Shown: positions 9,333-18,386, numbered from the stretch's first letter. The stretch: 64,000 bases of DNA from Knoellia locipacati (GCF_007992835.1 NZ_BKBA01000002.1:176067-240066); one strand, 5' to 3'. Notes: generated from the letters alone by a model not told the origin. A program made the numbers and translations.

Positions 9333-9970
9333 GCGAGAACTCTCGCACCTGCGAAGTCGCGCACCGACCGTGGGACCTCGGCGGCGCCCGACGTCGGCGC
9401 GGGGTCGGGGTCGAGCGCCACGGTCCGCAGCTCGACGATCCCGTGCCAGGCCTGCGTGACCTCGTCGGGCGGGCTCGCGGTGCCGGTCCGCGTCTTGGCG
9501 AGGAATCGACCCGGAGTGATGGGCATCGACATGACGAGCGTCTTGGCCATCTCCTGACGGGTCATCGGCCGCACCTCGGCGCTGCGGCCCGGGAGGATCC
9601 GCTCCGACAGGGCGTCGAGAGCCTCGGCGCGCTCGTCGTCGGGCAGCGGGGTGAGCGAGCCGTGGACGACGGCCGAGCGGTAGTTCGCCGAGGAGTCGAA
9701 GGTCGTGTGCCCGACGACGAGCGCGTCGACGGCGACGACCGCGAGGGCCGCGGGCGCACCGGCCGCGACGTGGCGCAGGGCGCCCGCCCCGGTCGAGCCG
9801 TGGAGCAGGATGCGGTCGCCCTGCCGGGCGAAGAGCATGGGCACGACCCACGGCTCCCCGTCGACGACGGTGCTCAGCGTGCCCGCCAGGACGTCGTCGA
9901 GGATCGCGTCGAGGGTGGCGCGCTCGCTGCTGCCACGCTCCTTGTGCCGGTGCAGGGCCAGATCGGTCAT
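9329..9970 (-). CDS. FMN-binding split-barrel (pyridoxamine 5'-phosphate oxidase-like) protein
   Basis: A 213-residue protein of the pyridoxamine-phosphate-oxidase-like split-barrel fold, beginning MTDLALHRHKERGSSERATL and continuing with the typical strand pattern (TLSTVVDGEPWVVPMLFARQGDRILLHGS in positions about 30-58). Family members bind FMN or F420; the exact reaction is open. It is first gene of an operon with the MetE-like protein and the DMT transporter and is transcribed divergently from a MocR-type regulator, a classic pairing. ATG 9970 is preferred; an upstream in-frame start would read through the operator region. Confidence 0.85.
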   Translation of the reverse strand: MTDLALHRHKERGSSERATLDAILDDVLAGTLSTVVDGEPWVVPMLFARQGDRILLHGSTGAGALRHVAAGAPAALAVVAVDALVVGHTTFDSSANYRSAVVHGSLTPLPDDERAEALDALSERILPGRSAEVRPMTRQEMAKTLVMSMPITPGRFLAKTRTGTASPPDEVTQAWHGIVELRTVALDPDPAPTSGAAEVPRSVRDFAGARVLA

Positions 9971-10001
9971 GGGTCCATGATCGACCGCAAGTGGACCTCG
10001 A

Positions 10002-10038
10002 TCCAGAACCACTATCGACCCAACTCCAGGACCAGTAT
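10002..10038. promoter_or_regulatory. Direct-repeat operator for the MocR-type regulator
   Basis: Two 14-base direct repeats differing at two positions, TCCAGAACCACTAT (10002-10015) and TCCAGGACCAGTAT (10025-10038), lie 23 bases apart, about two turns of the helix, between the divergent oxidase and regulator genes. MocR/PdxR proteins are known to bind paired direct repeats in just such intergenic spaces. The second repeat overlaps the regulator's own -10 box, which suggests autoregulation. Confidence 0.65.
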
Positions 10039-10041
10039 TCT
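10036..10041 (+). promoter_or_regulatory. -10 box of the MocR-type regulator (leaderless)
   Basis: TATTCT ends 7 bases before GTG 10049. The distance puts the transcription start at the start codon itself, and there is no ribosome binding site in between, so the mRNA is probably leaderless. Confidence 0.6.
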
Positions 10042-10048
10042 GGATCCC

Positions 10049-11467
10049 GTGCCTCGTTCACCCCGCCCGGTCGGCCTGCCGCTCACCCTCGACACCGGCG
10101 ACCGGCCGCTGCGCCACCGGATCGCCGACGCGGTCGTCACCGAGCTGCGCGAGGGGCGCCTGCGCCCCGGTGACCCGCTCCCGTCGACGCGGGTCCTCGC
10201 CACCGAGCTCGAGGTCTCCCGCGGACCGGTCGTCGCGGCCTACGACGAGCTGGCGTCGGCCGGTTTCATCGAGACCCGCGCCGGGTCGGGAGCGGTGGTC
10301 GCGGAGGGGGCGGACCGCGCGGCCCGCGCTGGTGCGCTGTCGTCCGTCGAGCCGATGGCACCCTGCCCCACGGTGCCGGCAGCGCCCGCACGGCACGAGG
10401 TGCGCTTCGACCTCAGGCCGGGGCGACCCGACATCGGGTTCCTCGACCAGGCGGCCTGGCGGCGGGCGTGGCGGCACGCGGCCTCGATGGTCCCCACCAA
10501 CGACCTCAGTTCCGGCCCGCCGCACACCCGCCTGCGCCAGGTGCTCGCCGACCACATCCGTCGCAGCCGGGGCATCGCCCTCGACCCGGACGACCTCCTC
10601 ATCACGCCCGGCGTCAGCGCGACGGTGCAAGCCCTGCCCACCGCACTCGGACTGCACGGGCGCACCGTCGTCGTCGAGGATCCCGGCTACGTCGAGGCGT
10701 GGACGGCATTCTCGGACAACGGTTCTCGCGTACGTGCGCTGCCCGTCGACGACGACGGGCTCGACCCGGCCATGCTGCGCCGGACCGATGCAGCCGTCTA
10801 CGTCACGCCCTCGCACCAGTACCCCCTCGGCGCCCGTATGCCCGTCGTCCGGCGCACCGCCCTGCTCGACTGGGCCCGGAGCACGGGTGCCGTGGTCATC
10901 GAGGACGACTACGACGGCGAGTTCCGCTACGACGTCTCACCGCTGCCGGCGCTGCGCTCGCTCGAGGGCGCCGACGACCACGTGCTCTACATGGGCACGG
11001 CCTCCAAGATCCTCGTCCCGACCCTGCGCGTCTCGTGGATCGCTCCCCCGCGCCACCTGCGCGACCGGATCCGCACCGAGCTCGACCGTCGCGGCCTGCT
11101 CGTCAACGAGATGACCGGTGAGGCGGTCGCCGAGTTCATCGCGAACGGCTCCCTCGCGGCGCACCACGCGCGAGCCGCACGGATGTATGCCGGCCGCCGT
11201 GCCCGGCTGGTCGCCGCCCTCGCCCGCCACCTCCCGGACCACCGCCTCAGCGGGGTCGACGCCGGGCTCCACCTCGTCCTGCTCCTCGGCGACGACGTCG
11301 ACGACCACGAGGTCGCGATGTCCCTCCTGCGCCACGGGGTCTCGGTCAACCCCCTGTCCGCCTATGCCGTGGAGTCCGAGCGTCGTGGTCTCGTCATCGG
11401 GTATGCCGGCCTGCCCGAGTCGCGCGCCGACGTCGCCGTCCGCGCGCTGGCCCGAGGACTCACCTGA
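10049..11467 (+). CDS. MocR-family (GntR/aminotransferase) transcriptional regulator, PdxR-like
   Basis: A 472-residue fusion of a GntR-type winged helix (about residues 1-75, with PLPSTRVLATELEVSRGPV) and a class I aminotransferase-like domain that binds pyridoxal phosphate. The expected PLP lysine is in MGTASKILVPTLR near residue 320. MocR proteins sense PLP or an amino-acid adduct and act on neighbouring genes for vitamin B6, amino acid or export functions. Here the divergent operon encodes a pyridoxamine-oxidase-like protein, a MetE-like protein and an exporter. The start GTG 10049 is chosen because it sits 7 bases behind a -10 box; the frame stays open upstream only through promoter DNA. 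Confidence 0.9.
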   Translation: MPRSPRPVGLPLTLDTGDRPLRHRIADAVVTELREGRLRPGDPLPSTRVLATELEVSRGPVVAAYDELASAGFIETRAGSGAVVAEGADRAARAGALSSVEPMAPCPTVPAAPARHEVRFDLRPGRPDIGFLDQAAWRRAWRHAASMVPTNDLSSGPPHTRLRQVLADHIRRSRGIALDPDDLLITPGVSATVQALPTALGLHGRTVVVEDPGYVEAWTAFSDNGSRVRALPVDDDGLDPAMLRRTDAAVYVTPSHQYPLGARMPVVRRTALLDWARSTGAVVIEDDYDGEFRYDVSPLPALRSLEGADDHVLYMGTASKILVPTLRVSWIAPPRHLRDRIRTELDRRGLLVNEMTGEAVAEFIANGSLAAHHARAARMYAGRRARLVAALARHLPDHRLSGVDAGLHLVLLLGDDVDDHEVAMSLLRHGVSVNPLSAYAVESERRGLVIGYAGLPESRADVAVRALARGLT

Positions 11468-11511
11468 GGCGCAGGCGCAGCCGACCACCCGGCATACGCC
11501 GGCGTACGGCG

Positions 11512-12486
11512 TCAGAGGACGTCGTGGCCCGGGTGCGGCTCGGACGGGATGGTGCCGAGGCGTCCGGCCTGGAAGTCCTCGAACGCCTGCATGAGCTCGG
11601 CGCGGGTGTTCATGACGAACGGTCCGTAGGCCGCGACCGGCTCTCGGATCGGCCGTCCACCCATGATGTAGAGGTCCAGGGCGGGGCTGCGGCTCTCCTG
11701 GCTGTCGTCGGCGCCGACCTCGATGACGTCACCGGCACCGAGCACGGCGAGCTGGCCCATCCGCAGGGGGCGCCGGTCGGGCCCCACGGTGCCGCGCCCG
11801 TTGAGGACGTAGACGAGGGCATTGTGGCTCGGGTTCCACGGCAGCCGGACGCGGGCGCCGGGAGCCACGGTGGCGTGGACGATGCTGATGGGGGTGTGCG
11901 TGATGCCGGGTCCGGCGTGGCCGTCGAGCTCCCCGGCGATGACCCGCAGGAGCGCTCCGCCGTCGGGGCTCGAGAGCAGCGCCACCTCGCCACCACGGAT
12001 GTCCTGGTAGCGGGGCGGGGACATCTTCATCGTGCTGGGGAGGTTGACCCAGAGCTGGAGGCCGTGGAAGAGGCCGCCACTCATGACGAGCGACTCGGGC
12101 GGGGTCTCGATGTGCAGCAGACCCGAGCCCGCGGTCATCCACTGGGTGTCGCCGTCGGTGATCTGTCCGCCACCACCGTTCGAGTCCCGGTGCACGAAGG
12201 TGCCGTCGATGATGTAGGTCACCGTCTCGAACCCACGGTGCGGGTGCCACGGGGTGCCCTTGGGCTCACCGGGTGCGTAGTCCACCTCACCCATCTGGTC
12301 CATGTGGATGAACGGGTCGAGGGCGGCGAGGTCGACGCCGGCGAAGGCGCGACGGACGGGGAAGCCCTCGCCCTCGAAGCCCTGGGGCGCCGTCGTCACG
12401 GAGCGGACGGGGCGGCTCACCGCGCTACTCACCGGCTCCTCGACGCGCGGCAGGGTGAGGACGTTGTCGACGGTCACAGCAGGCAT
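11512..12486 (-). CDS. Pirin-family protein
   Basis: A 324-residue bicupin of the pirin family. The amino-terminal cupin holds the metal-binding histidines in WHPHRGFETVTY, a further histidine in FVHRDSNGG, and HIE in SGLLHIETP. Some bacterial pirins are iron-dependent quercetin dioxygenases, others regulate metabolic enzymes; which applies here is unknown. ATG 12486 is preceded by AAGGAG six bases upstream. The gene lies 37 bases downstream of mnmA on the same strand, and a palindrome inside the mnmA tail may be its operator, so it is probably not simply co-transcribed. Confidence 0.92.
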   Translation of the reverse strand: MPAVTVDNVLTLPRVEEPVSSAVSRPVRSVTTAPQGFEGEGFPVRRAFAGVDLAALDPFIHMDQMGEVDYAPGEPKGTPWHPHRGFETVTYIIDGTFVHRDSNGGGGQITDGDTQWMTAGSGLLHIETPPESLVMSGGLFHGLQLWVNLPSTMKMSPPRYQDIRGGEVALLSSPDGGALLRVIAGELDGHAGPGITHTPISIVHATVAPGARVRLPWNPSHNALVYVLNGRGTVGPDRRPLRMGQLAVLGAGDVIEVGADDSQESRSPALDLYIMGGRPIREPVAAYGPFVMNTRAELMQAFEDFQAGRLGTIPSEPHPGHDVL

Positions 12487-12523
12487 GACGGGCTCCTTCG
12501 CTCGGCGGCCCCGGGGTCGGGGT

Positions 12524-13681
12524 TTAGGTCCTCCGTGTCAGCGTCATTGAATCCTCAACTATTCCTGAGGGGGTCCGACCCGCGAGACCGGTTGCGGCGA
12601 TGGTGGCCGACCCGACGACCCGCGTGCCGTCGTAGAGCACGACCGACTGGCCCGGCGCCACCCCCCGCAGCCGCGAGTCGAGCCGCACGTGGACGACCTC
12701 GGGGTCGCTCTCGTCGACCCGCGCCCACGCGGGCACCTCCTCGCCGTGGGCCCGCACCTGCGCGCCGACCCTGATTTCGTCGACGGGTGCGGCACCGCAC
12801 CAGCGGGCGTGGTCGGCCCTGAGCAGGTCGACCCCCAGAAGGTCCGCGGTGCCGATGAGCACACGGTTGGTGGGTGCGTCGACCCCGACGACGTAGCGCG
12901 GGTCGCCGTCCTGGGCCGAGCGGTCGAGCCCGAGCCCGCGCCGCTGGCCGACGGTGAAGCCGTACGAACCCCGGTGCGACCCGACGACCTCCCCGCTCGT
13001 GGCGTCGACGATCTCGCCGGGCCGCTCCCCCAGCCGGGAGGTCAGCCAGCCGCGGGTGTCACCGTCGGGGATGAAGCAGATGTCGTAGGAGTCGGGCTTC
13101 TTGGCGATGGAGAACCCGCGGGCGGCGGCCTCCTCGCGGATGCGCGGCTTCGTCGTGTCGCCGAGCGGGAAGAACGCGCGCGACAGCTGCTCGGCGTCGA
13201 GCACCCCGAGCACGTAGGACTGGTCCTTGTCGGGGTCCACGGCACGGTGCAGCTCGCGCACCGTGGCGCCCCCGGACCCGACGCGCTCGACGACCTGCGC
13301 GTAGTGACCCGTGGCGACGGCGTCGAACCCGAGGGCGACGGCCCGGTCGAGCAGCGCCGTGAACTTGATCGACTCGTTGCAGCGCAGGCACGGGTTGGGG
13401 GTGCGTCCCGCGGCGTACTCCGCGACGAAGTCGTCCATGACGTCACGCTGGAAGCGCTCCGCCATGTCCCAGACGTAGAACGGGATTCCGAGCCGGTCGG
13501 CGACGCGGCGGGCGTCGCCGGCGTCCTCGATCGTGCAGCACCCGCGGGACGACTCGCGCAGGGTCGCCGCCGAGCGCGACAAAGCCAGGTGCACGCCGAC
13601 GACATCGTGGCCGGCGTCGAGCATCCGAGCCGCGGCAACGGCGGAGTCGACCCCACCGCTCATGGCCGCGACGACGCGCAT
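12524..13681 (-). CDS. mnmA: tRNA-specific 2-thiouridylase MnmA
   Basis: A 385-residue enzyme that puts the 2-thio group on uridine 34 of Lys, Glu and Gln tRNAs. The ATP-PPase loop SGGVDS is at residues 8-13, the first catalytic cysteine lies in NPCLRC near 96-101 and the second in DICFIPDG near 198. The ATG at 13681 overlaps the stop of the cysteine desulfurase gene, its likely sulfur donor. The last 15 codons (GGA ATA GTT ... TCA ... ACA ... AGG) are full of codons that are rare elsewhere in the window, so the tail beyond about residue 370 is probably promoter DNA that happens to be read in frame. Confidence 0.96.
   Translation of the reverse strand: MRVVAAMSGGVDSAVAAARMLDAGHDVVGVHLALSRSAATLRESSRGCCTIEDAGDARRVADRLGIPFYVWDMAERFQRDVMDDFVAEYAAGRTPNPCLRCNESIKFTALLDRAVALGFDAVATGHYAQVVERVGSGGATVRELHRAVDPDKDQSYVLGVLDAEQLSRAFFPLGDTTKPRIREEAAARGFSIAKKPDSYDICFIPDGDTRGWLTSRLGERPGEIVDATSGEVVGSHRGSYGFTVGQRRGLGLDRSAQDGDPRYVVGVDAPTNRVLIGTADLLGVDLLRADHARWCGAAPVDEIRVGAQVRAHGEEVPAWARVDESDPEVVHVRLDSRLRGVAPGQSVVLYDGTRVVGSATIAATGLAGRTPSGIVEDSMTLTRRT
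12547..12558. promoter_or_regulatory. Palindrome TTGA-N4-TCAA inside the mnmA 3' end, likely pirin operator
   Basis: TTGAATCCTCAA forms an inverted repeat in an A/T-rich patch of otherwise very G+C-rich DNA, about 60 bases before the pirin start. The patch is read as the last codons of mnmA, but its codon use is foreign to the gene. It resembles MarR/HxlR-type operators in shape; the regulator is not identified. Confidence 0.45.
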
Positions 13682-14865
13682 CAGGCTGCCCCGCTCGCGC
13701 GGCGGGCCCGCTCCACGACACCGGGCAGGGCGGAGAGGAAGGCCTCGACGTCGGCGCCGGTCGAGGTGTGGCCGAGCGAGAGACGCAGCGCGCCCCGGGC
13801 CTCGACCTCGGGGTAGCCCATCGCGAGGAGCACGTGGCTGGGCTGGGGCACACCGGCCTGGCAGGCGGACCCCGTGGAGCACTCGACACCGGCAGCGTCG
13901 AGCAGGTAGAGCAGCGAGTCGCCCTCGCACCCCGGGACGAGCAGGTGCGCGTTGCCGGGCAGGCGGCTGGTCGCGTCCCCCGCCGTCCAGCACCCGCTCA
14001 CCGTGATGCCGAGGTCCAGCCCCAGAGCGCCCTCGATGAGGGAGTCGCGCAGCGCGGTCAGCCGGGCGGCGGCGGACTCGCGCTCGGCGACCGCCTCGGT
14101 GAGGGCCACGGCAAACGCCCGTATGCCGGCCGCGTCCAGCGTGCCCGAGCGCACCTGGCGCTCCTGGCCGCCGCCGTGCGCCAGCGGCACGAGCTTGGCG
14201 TCGCGCCGGGCCACGAGCGCACCCACGCCGACCGGCCCCCCGACCTTGTGCGCCGACACGGTCATGAGGTCGGCGCCACTGGCGGCGAAGTCCACGGCGA
14301 GCTGTCCGACCGCCTGCACGGCGTCGGTGTGGAAGGGCACGCCCGCCTCGCGGGCGGCGGCGGCGAGGTCGGCCACCGGCTGCACCGTGCCCACCTCGTT
14401 GTTGGCCCACATGACACTGACGAGCGCGACGTCGTCGGCGCCACCCGACGCGAGGACGCCACGCAGGTCCTCGACGGAGACGTGGCCGCAGCGGTCCGGC
14501 TCGAGCCAGGTGACCTCGGCCCCCTGACGCCGCACGAGGTGCTGGACCGGGTCGAGGACGGCGTGGTGCTCGATCCCGCTCGCCACGAGACGGGAGGCGC
14601 CCACGGACCGCAGGCGGGCGGCATACGTGCCCTTGACCGCGAGGTTGTCGGCCTCGGTGCCGCCGGAGGTGAAGACGACCTCGGACGGACGGGCGCCGAG
14701 CGCGTCGGCGATCTGCTCGCGCGACTCCTCGACGACGGCGCGGGCGGCGCGGCCGGAGGTGTGCAGGGAGGAGGCGTTCCCACCGCGACGGGCCTGCTCG
14801 GTCCAGGCCTCGCGCGCCGACTCCCGCATGGGAGTGGTCGCGGCATGGTCCAAGTACGCGCTCAC
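13681..14865 (-). CDS. Cysteine desulfurase (NifS/IscS type)
   Basis: A 394-residue class V aminotransferase-fold enzyme that removes sulfur from cysteine as a persulfide. It opens [13 protein letters not shown] as usual for the family. The PLP lysine is in [10 protein letters not shown] near residue 200 and the persulfide cysteine in [10 protein letters not shown] near 326. It sits directly before mnmA with an ATGA overlap, so its main role is probably sulfur supply for tRNA thiolation rather than a dedicated Fe-S operon. The start is GTG 14865, 6 bases behind a TAGAAT -10 box; no ribosome binding site lies between them. Confidence 0.94.
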   Translation of the reverse strand: MSAYLDHAATTPMRESAREAWTEQARRGGNASSLHTSGRAARAVVEESREQIADALGARPSEVVFTSGGTEADNLAVKGTYAARLRSVGASRLVASGIEHHAVLDPVQHLVRRQGAEVTWLEPDRCGHVSVEDLRGVLASGGADDVALVSVMWANNEVGTVQPVADLAAAAREAGVPFHTDAVQAVGQLAVDFAASGADLMTVSAHKVGGPVGVGALVARRDAKLVPLAHGGGQERQVRSGTLDAAGIRAFAVALTEAVAERESAAARLTALRDSLIEGALGLDLGITVSGCWTAGDATSRLPGNAHLLVPGCEGDSLLYLLDAAGVECSTGSACQAGVPQPSHVLLAMGYPEVEARGALRLSLGHTSTGADVEAFLSALPGVVERARRASGAA

Positions 14866-14871
14866 CAGCCG

Positions 14872-14877
14872 ATTCTA
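14872..14877 (-). promoter_or_regulatory. -10 box of the cysteine desulfurase-mnmA operon (leaderless)
   Basis: TAGAAT on the minus strand is followed by six bases and then GTG 14865. This close match to the consensus -10 box puts the transcription start at or next to the start codon. Confidence 0.6.
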
Positions 14878-14892
14878 CGTTCCTGCCCCCTG

Positions 14893-14972
14893 AACGACTT
14901 ATTGCCCGTTCGGGCGGCTCCCAGCACAGGCGCGTGGTGCCGACAACGCGCCCGAACGGGCAATAAGTCGTT
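14893..14972. terminator. Perfect 24-bp inverted repeat with 32-base spacer (terminator-like) between etfA and the desulfurase
   Basis: The arms 14893-14916 and 14949-14972 are perfect inverted copies of 24 bases, beginning AACGACTTATTGCCCG and ending in its complement. The spacer has a small inner stem (GCAC ... GTGC). It lies 17 bases after the etfA stop and just before the promoter of the downstream operon on the same strand, so the simplest role is transcription termination of etfBA. The length and perfection of the arms are unusual, and there is no clear T-tract. Confidence 0.6.
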
Positions 14973-14988
14973 GTTGTGCGGGGGTGGG

Positions 14989-15945
14989 TCAGCCCTTCGC
15001 CTTCTTGACGGCCTCGGTCGCCTGCGGCAGGACGGTGAAGAGATCACCGACGACACCGAAGTCGACGAGCTCGAAGATCGGGGCCTCCTCGTCCTTGTTG
15101 ACCGCGATGATCGTCTTGGACGTCTGCATGCCGGCGCGGTGCTGGATCGCACCGGAGATGCCCGCCGCGACGTAGAGCTGCGGCGAGACCTGCTTGCCGG
15201 TCTGGCCGACCTGGTTGCTGTGCGGGTACCAGCCGGCGTCGACGGCGGCGCGCGAGGCGCCCACGGCGGCACCGAGGCTGTCGGCGAACTGCTCGACCGG
15301 GCCGAAGTCGCCGCCGGTGCCACGACCACCGGACACGACGATCGCCGCCTCGGTGAGCTCGGGACGGCCGGTGGCCTCCTTCGGCTTGGACTCGACGATC
15401 CGGACCGCCTTGGCGGCGTCGGAGAGCGTGACGTCGACCTTCTCGACCTCGCCGGCGGCCGGGGCGGGCTCGATGGCGACCGAGTTGGGCTTGACCGCGA
15501 CGATGGCGGTGGCCGTGGTGACCGTCGACTTCACGGTGTAGGAGCCGGCGAAGACCGACTGCGTCGTCTCGACGCCCTCGCCACCGGCGGTGACGTCGAC
15601 GGCGTCGGTGATGACACCGGACTCGGTGCGGATCGCGAGACGGGCGGCGATCTCCTTGCCGGCGGCGTTGCTCGGGATGAGCACGGCCAGCGGGGAGGTC
15701 TTCTCGACGAGCGCCGCGAGGATCTCGGTCTGCGGCGCGACGAGGTACTCGAGCGCGTCCGGGTCGTCGTAGACGTAGACCTTGTGGGCGCCGTACTTCG
15801 CGAGGGTCACCTGGGCGGTCTCGGCGTTGGGGCCGATGTAGACCGCGGAGGGCTCCCCGAGACGACGGGCGATGGTCAGCAGCTCGGCGGTCGCCTTGCG
15901 GATCTTGCCGCCGGCGTGGTCGACGAGGACGAGAACTTCAGCCAT
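14989..15945 (-). CDS. etfA: Electron transfer flavoprotein, alpha subunit
   Basis: A 318-residue EtfA. The amino-terminal half opens [19 protein letters not shown], and the carboxy-terminal FAD-binding domain holds the family block [12 protein letters not shown] and then [12 protein letters not shown]. EtfAB carries electrons from acyl-CoA dehydrogenases and related flavoenzymes to the quinone pool. The gene follows etfB after 13 bases on the same strand. ATG 15945 matches the family start; an upstream in-frame extension covers etfB DNA and is rejected. Confidence 0.96.
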   Translation of the reverse strand: MAEVLVLVDHAGGKIRKATAELLTIARRLGEPSAVYIGPNAETAQVTLAKYGAHKVYVYDDPDALEYLVAPQTEILAALVEKTSPLAVLIPSNAAGKEIAARLAIRTESGVITDAVDVTAGGEGVETTQSVFAGSYTVKSTVTTATAIVAVKPNSVAIEPAPAAGEVEKVDVTLSDAAKAVRIVESKPKEATGRPELTEAAIVVSGGRGTGGDFGPVEQFADSLGAAVGASRAAVDAGWYPHSNQVGQTGKQVSPQLYVAAGISGAIQHRAGMQTSKTIIAVNKDEEAPIFELVDFGVVGDLFTVLPQATEAVKKAKG

Positions 15946-15958
15946 GGGTGCGTACTCC

Positions 15959-16750
15959 TCAGAGGAACTTCTGGGCGGACAGGAACTCGGCGAGCTTGGT
16001 GCCACCGTCGCCCTCGTCGGTGACGAGCTGGCCCTGCTCACGCGGCGGGCGCTTGGCGAACGAGGTCACCTTGGTCCACGCGGCATCCAGACCCACGCGG
16101 CCGGCGTCGACGCCGAGGTCGGCGAGCGACCAGGTCTCGACCGGCTTCTTCTTGGCGGCCATGATCCCCTTGAACGAGGGGTAGCGCGGCTCGTTGATCT
16201 GGTCGGTGACCGAGACCAGGGCCGGCAGCGTCGACTCGATCGTCTCGGAGGCGGCGTCGCCGTCGCGGCGGATCGAGACCTTGTCGCCGTGGAGGGTGAG
16301 CTCGGAGGCGTAGGTGACCTGCGGGAGGCCGAGGCGCTCGGCGAGCATCGCCGGGACGACCCCCATGACACCGTCGGTGGACGACATGCCGGTGATGACG
16401 AGGTCGGGGGTGCCGTCGCCGGCCGCCTTCTTGACCGCCTCGGCGAGGATGAGCGAGGTGGCCGCGGCGTCGGAGCCGTGGATCGCCTCGTCGCTCACGT
16501 GGACCGCCTTGTGGGCACCCATCTGGAGGGCCTTCTTGACCGCGTTGACGGCCTGCTCCGGTCCGACGGTGACGACGGTGACCTCGCCCTCGCCGGCCTC
16601 GGCGATCTTGAGCGCCTCCTCGACGGCGTACTCGTCGAGCTCGGACAGCAGTCCCTCGACGCCTTCGCGGTCGGTGGTGTTGTCGGCCTCGTTGAAGGAG
16701 CGGTCGGACTGTGCGTCGGGCACGTACTTGACGCAGACGACGATGTTCAT
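15959..16750 (-). CDS. etfB: Electron transfer flavoprotein, beta subunit
   Basis: A 263-residue EtfB opening MNIVVCVKYVPDAQSDRSF, of the usual length for the family. It pairs with EtfA to hold FAD and AMP and shuttles electrons in beta-oxidation. ATG 16750 is preceded by a purine-rich GAGGACGAGG. The gene is first in the etfBA operon, whose promoter must lie in the 222-base gap upstream. Confidence 0.96.
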   Translation of the reverse strand: MNIVVCVKYVPDAQSDRSFNEADNTTDREGVEGLLSELDEYAVEEALKIAEAGEGEVTVVTVGPEQAVNAVKKALQMGAHKAVHVSDEAIHGSDAAATSLILAEAVKKAAGDGTPDLVITGMSSTDGVMGVVPAMLAERLGLPQVTYASELTLHGDKVSIRRDGDAASETIESTLPALVSVTDQINEPRYPSFKGIMAAKKKPVETWSLADLGVDAGRVGLDAAWTKVTSFAKRPPREQGQLVTDEGDGGTKLAEFLSAQKFL

Positions 16751-16972
16751 GCGTGCCTCGTCCTCATCTCTGGGGTGGGGTCTTGCCTTGTGGTCAGGTC
16801 CACGCACGAGCGTATGCCGGGTGCTCGCCCTGTGGAGAATCCTCCGGGCGTGATGGTGGGCACAGATCGTCGGGTCCCCTCACCCACACCGCGTCCCCGG
16901 TGAGGGACGATCGACTCAACACCCCCCACACACCACACACGCACGCACCCCGAGGCGCCCGGAGGAGAGCTG
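16751..16972. other. Intergenic stretch between divergent etfB and HAD genes
   Basis: This 222-base gap holds the promoters of two divergent genes, but I cannot pick a convincing -10/-35 pair. It carries one copy of the recurrent octamer (GTATGCCG at 16812-16819) outside any gene, a CTGTGGA word at about 16830, and a CA-rich run just before the HAD ribosome binding site GGAGGAG. Confidence 0.4.
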
Positions 16973-17587
16973 GTGATCACCGTCCTGCTGCTCGATCTCG
17001 ACGGCGTCCTGCGCCTCTGGGACCCCGCGCTCAACAGCTCGGTGGAGAAGGCGTACGGGCTTCCCGAGGGTGCCCTGGCGGCGGCGGCCGCAGCCTCCGA
17101 ACGGTTCGAGCTCGCGCTCACCGGTGCGCTGGACGACCGCGCGTGGCGCGACTCCCTCACCGAGGACATCGTCCGCGCCCACGGCGAAGGGTGCCGAAAC
17201 GCGGTCGAGGAGTGGATGACGCCGCCGGGCAGCGTCGACACCGACGTCCTCGAGGTCGTGCGTCGCGCCCGCTCGAGCATGCGCGTCATGCTGCTCACCA
17301 ACGCCACGACGCGGCTCGTCGACGACCTCGACGCCCTCGGGCTCACCGACGAGGTCGACGGTGCGGTGAGCAGCGCCGACCTCGGGCTGGCCAAGCCCGA
17401 CCCGGACGTCTTCAGCCTCATGGCGCTGCGGCACCAGCTGATGTTCAGCGAGATCGCCTACGTCGACCCGTCCGCCACCAACATCGCCGTCGCCGAGATC
17501 CTCGGCATCCGGTCGCACCACTACGCGGATGCCGAGGGTCTCGGCGAGTTCGTCGACGGGCTCGTCGAGCCCGCGGTCCGGATCTGA
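16973..17587 (+). CDS. HAD-superfamily hydrolase
   Basis: A 204-residue haloacid-dehalogenase-like phosphatase. Motif I is LLDLDGVLRLWD at the amino terminus, motif II MLLTNATT near residue 105, and the motif III lysine is in LAKPDPDVF near 140; the last acidic motif is degenerate (YVDPSATN). The substrate is unknown. Start GTG 16973 has GGAGGAG about six bases upstream. It stands alone, convergent with the enoyl-CoA hydratase gene with only four bases between the stops. Confidence 0.88.
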   Translation: MITVLLLDLDGVLRLWDPALNSSVEKAYGLPEGALAAAAAASERFELALTGALDDRAWRDSLTEDIVRAHGEGCRNAVEEWMTPPGSVDTDVLEVVRRARSSMRVMLLTNATTRLVDDLDALGLTDEVDGAVSSADLGLAKPDPDVFSLMALRHQLMFSEIAYVDPSATNIAVAEILGIRSHHYADAEGLGEFVDGLVEPAVRI

Positions 17588-17591
17588 CCGG

Positions 17592-18386
17592 TCAGGCGCC
17601 CTCGAACGTCGCCTTGCCCGGGCCCTTGTCGAGGAACGAGCGCATGCCGGTGTCGCGGTCCTTGGTGGCGAAGACCGACGAGAAGAGCAGCCGCTCGATC
17701 TCGAGCCCGCTCTGCAGGTCGACCTCGAGACCGGAGTCGATGGCCTCCTTGGCCGCGCGGATCGCGTAGGCCGGCCCACCGGCATACCGGCTCATCATCT
17801 CCTTGGCGGCCGTGAGGACGCCCTCGGAACCCGGCTCGCCCGGGTCGACGACGGCGTCGACGAGGCCGATCGCGAGCGCCTCGTCGGCGTCGACGAACCT
17901 GCCGGTGAAGATGAGGTCCTTGGCCCTACCCGGGCCGATGAGGCGAGCCAGGCGCTGCGTGCCGCCGGCGCCCGGGATGACGCCGAGCAGGACCTCGGGC
18001 TGCCCGAGCTTGGCGTTGCTCGCGGCGATCCGGAAGTCGCACGCCAGCGTCACCTCGCAGCCGCCACCGAGGGCGTAGCCGGTGATCGCCGCCACGGTGG
18101 GCTTCGGGATGCGCGCGAGCGCGCGGGTGAAGTCCTGGAAGAGGTGCGAGTGGTCGACCATGTCGGTGTAGGACCAGCTCGCCATCTGCTTGATGTCGAC
18201 ACCCGCGGCGAAGACCTTCTCACCGCCGTAGACGATGACGGCGAAGACGTCCTTGCGGTCGGTGGCCTCGGCCGCGGCCGCGATGAGGCCGTGCTGGACC
18301 TCGTCGTTGAGGGCGTTCATCGGCGGCCGGTCGAGCCGGATGACGCCGATGCCGTCCTCGACCTCGAGGCGCACGACCTCGGACAT
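17592..18386 (-). CDS. Enoyl-CoA hydratase/isomerase family protein
   Basis: A 264-residue crotonase-fold protein. The oxyanion-hole region and the two catalytic glutamates of true hydratases are present: ALGGGCEVTLACDFRIA near residue 108 and LGQPEVLLGVIPGAGGTQ near 130. It should hydrate 2-enoyl-CoA in beta-oxidation, in keeping with fadD and etfBA nearby. ATG 18386 overlaps the stop of the YbjN-like gene (ATGA), so the two are in one operon. Confidence 0.92.
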   Translation of the reverse strand: MSEVVRLEVEDGIGVIRLDRPPMNALNDEVQHGLIAAAAEATDRKDVFAVIVYGGEKVFAAGVDIKQMASWSYTDMVDHSHLFQDFTRALARIPKPTVAAITGYALGGGCEVTLACDFRIAASNAKLGQPEVLLGVIPGAGGTQRLARLIGPGRAKDLIFTGRFVDADEALAIGLVDAVVDPGEPGSEGVLTAAKEMMSRYAGGPAYAIRAAKEAIDSGLEVDLQSGLEIERLLFSSVFATKDRDTGMRSFLDKGPGKATFEGA

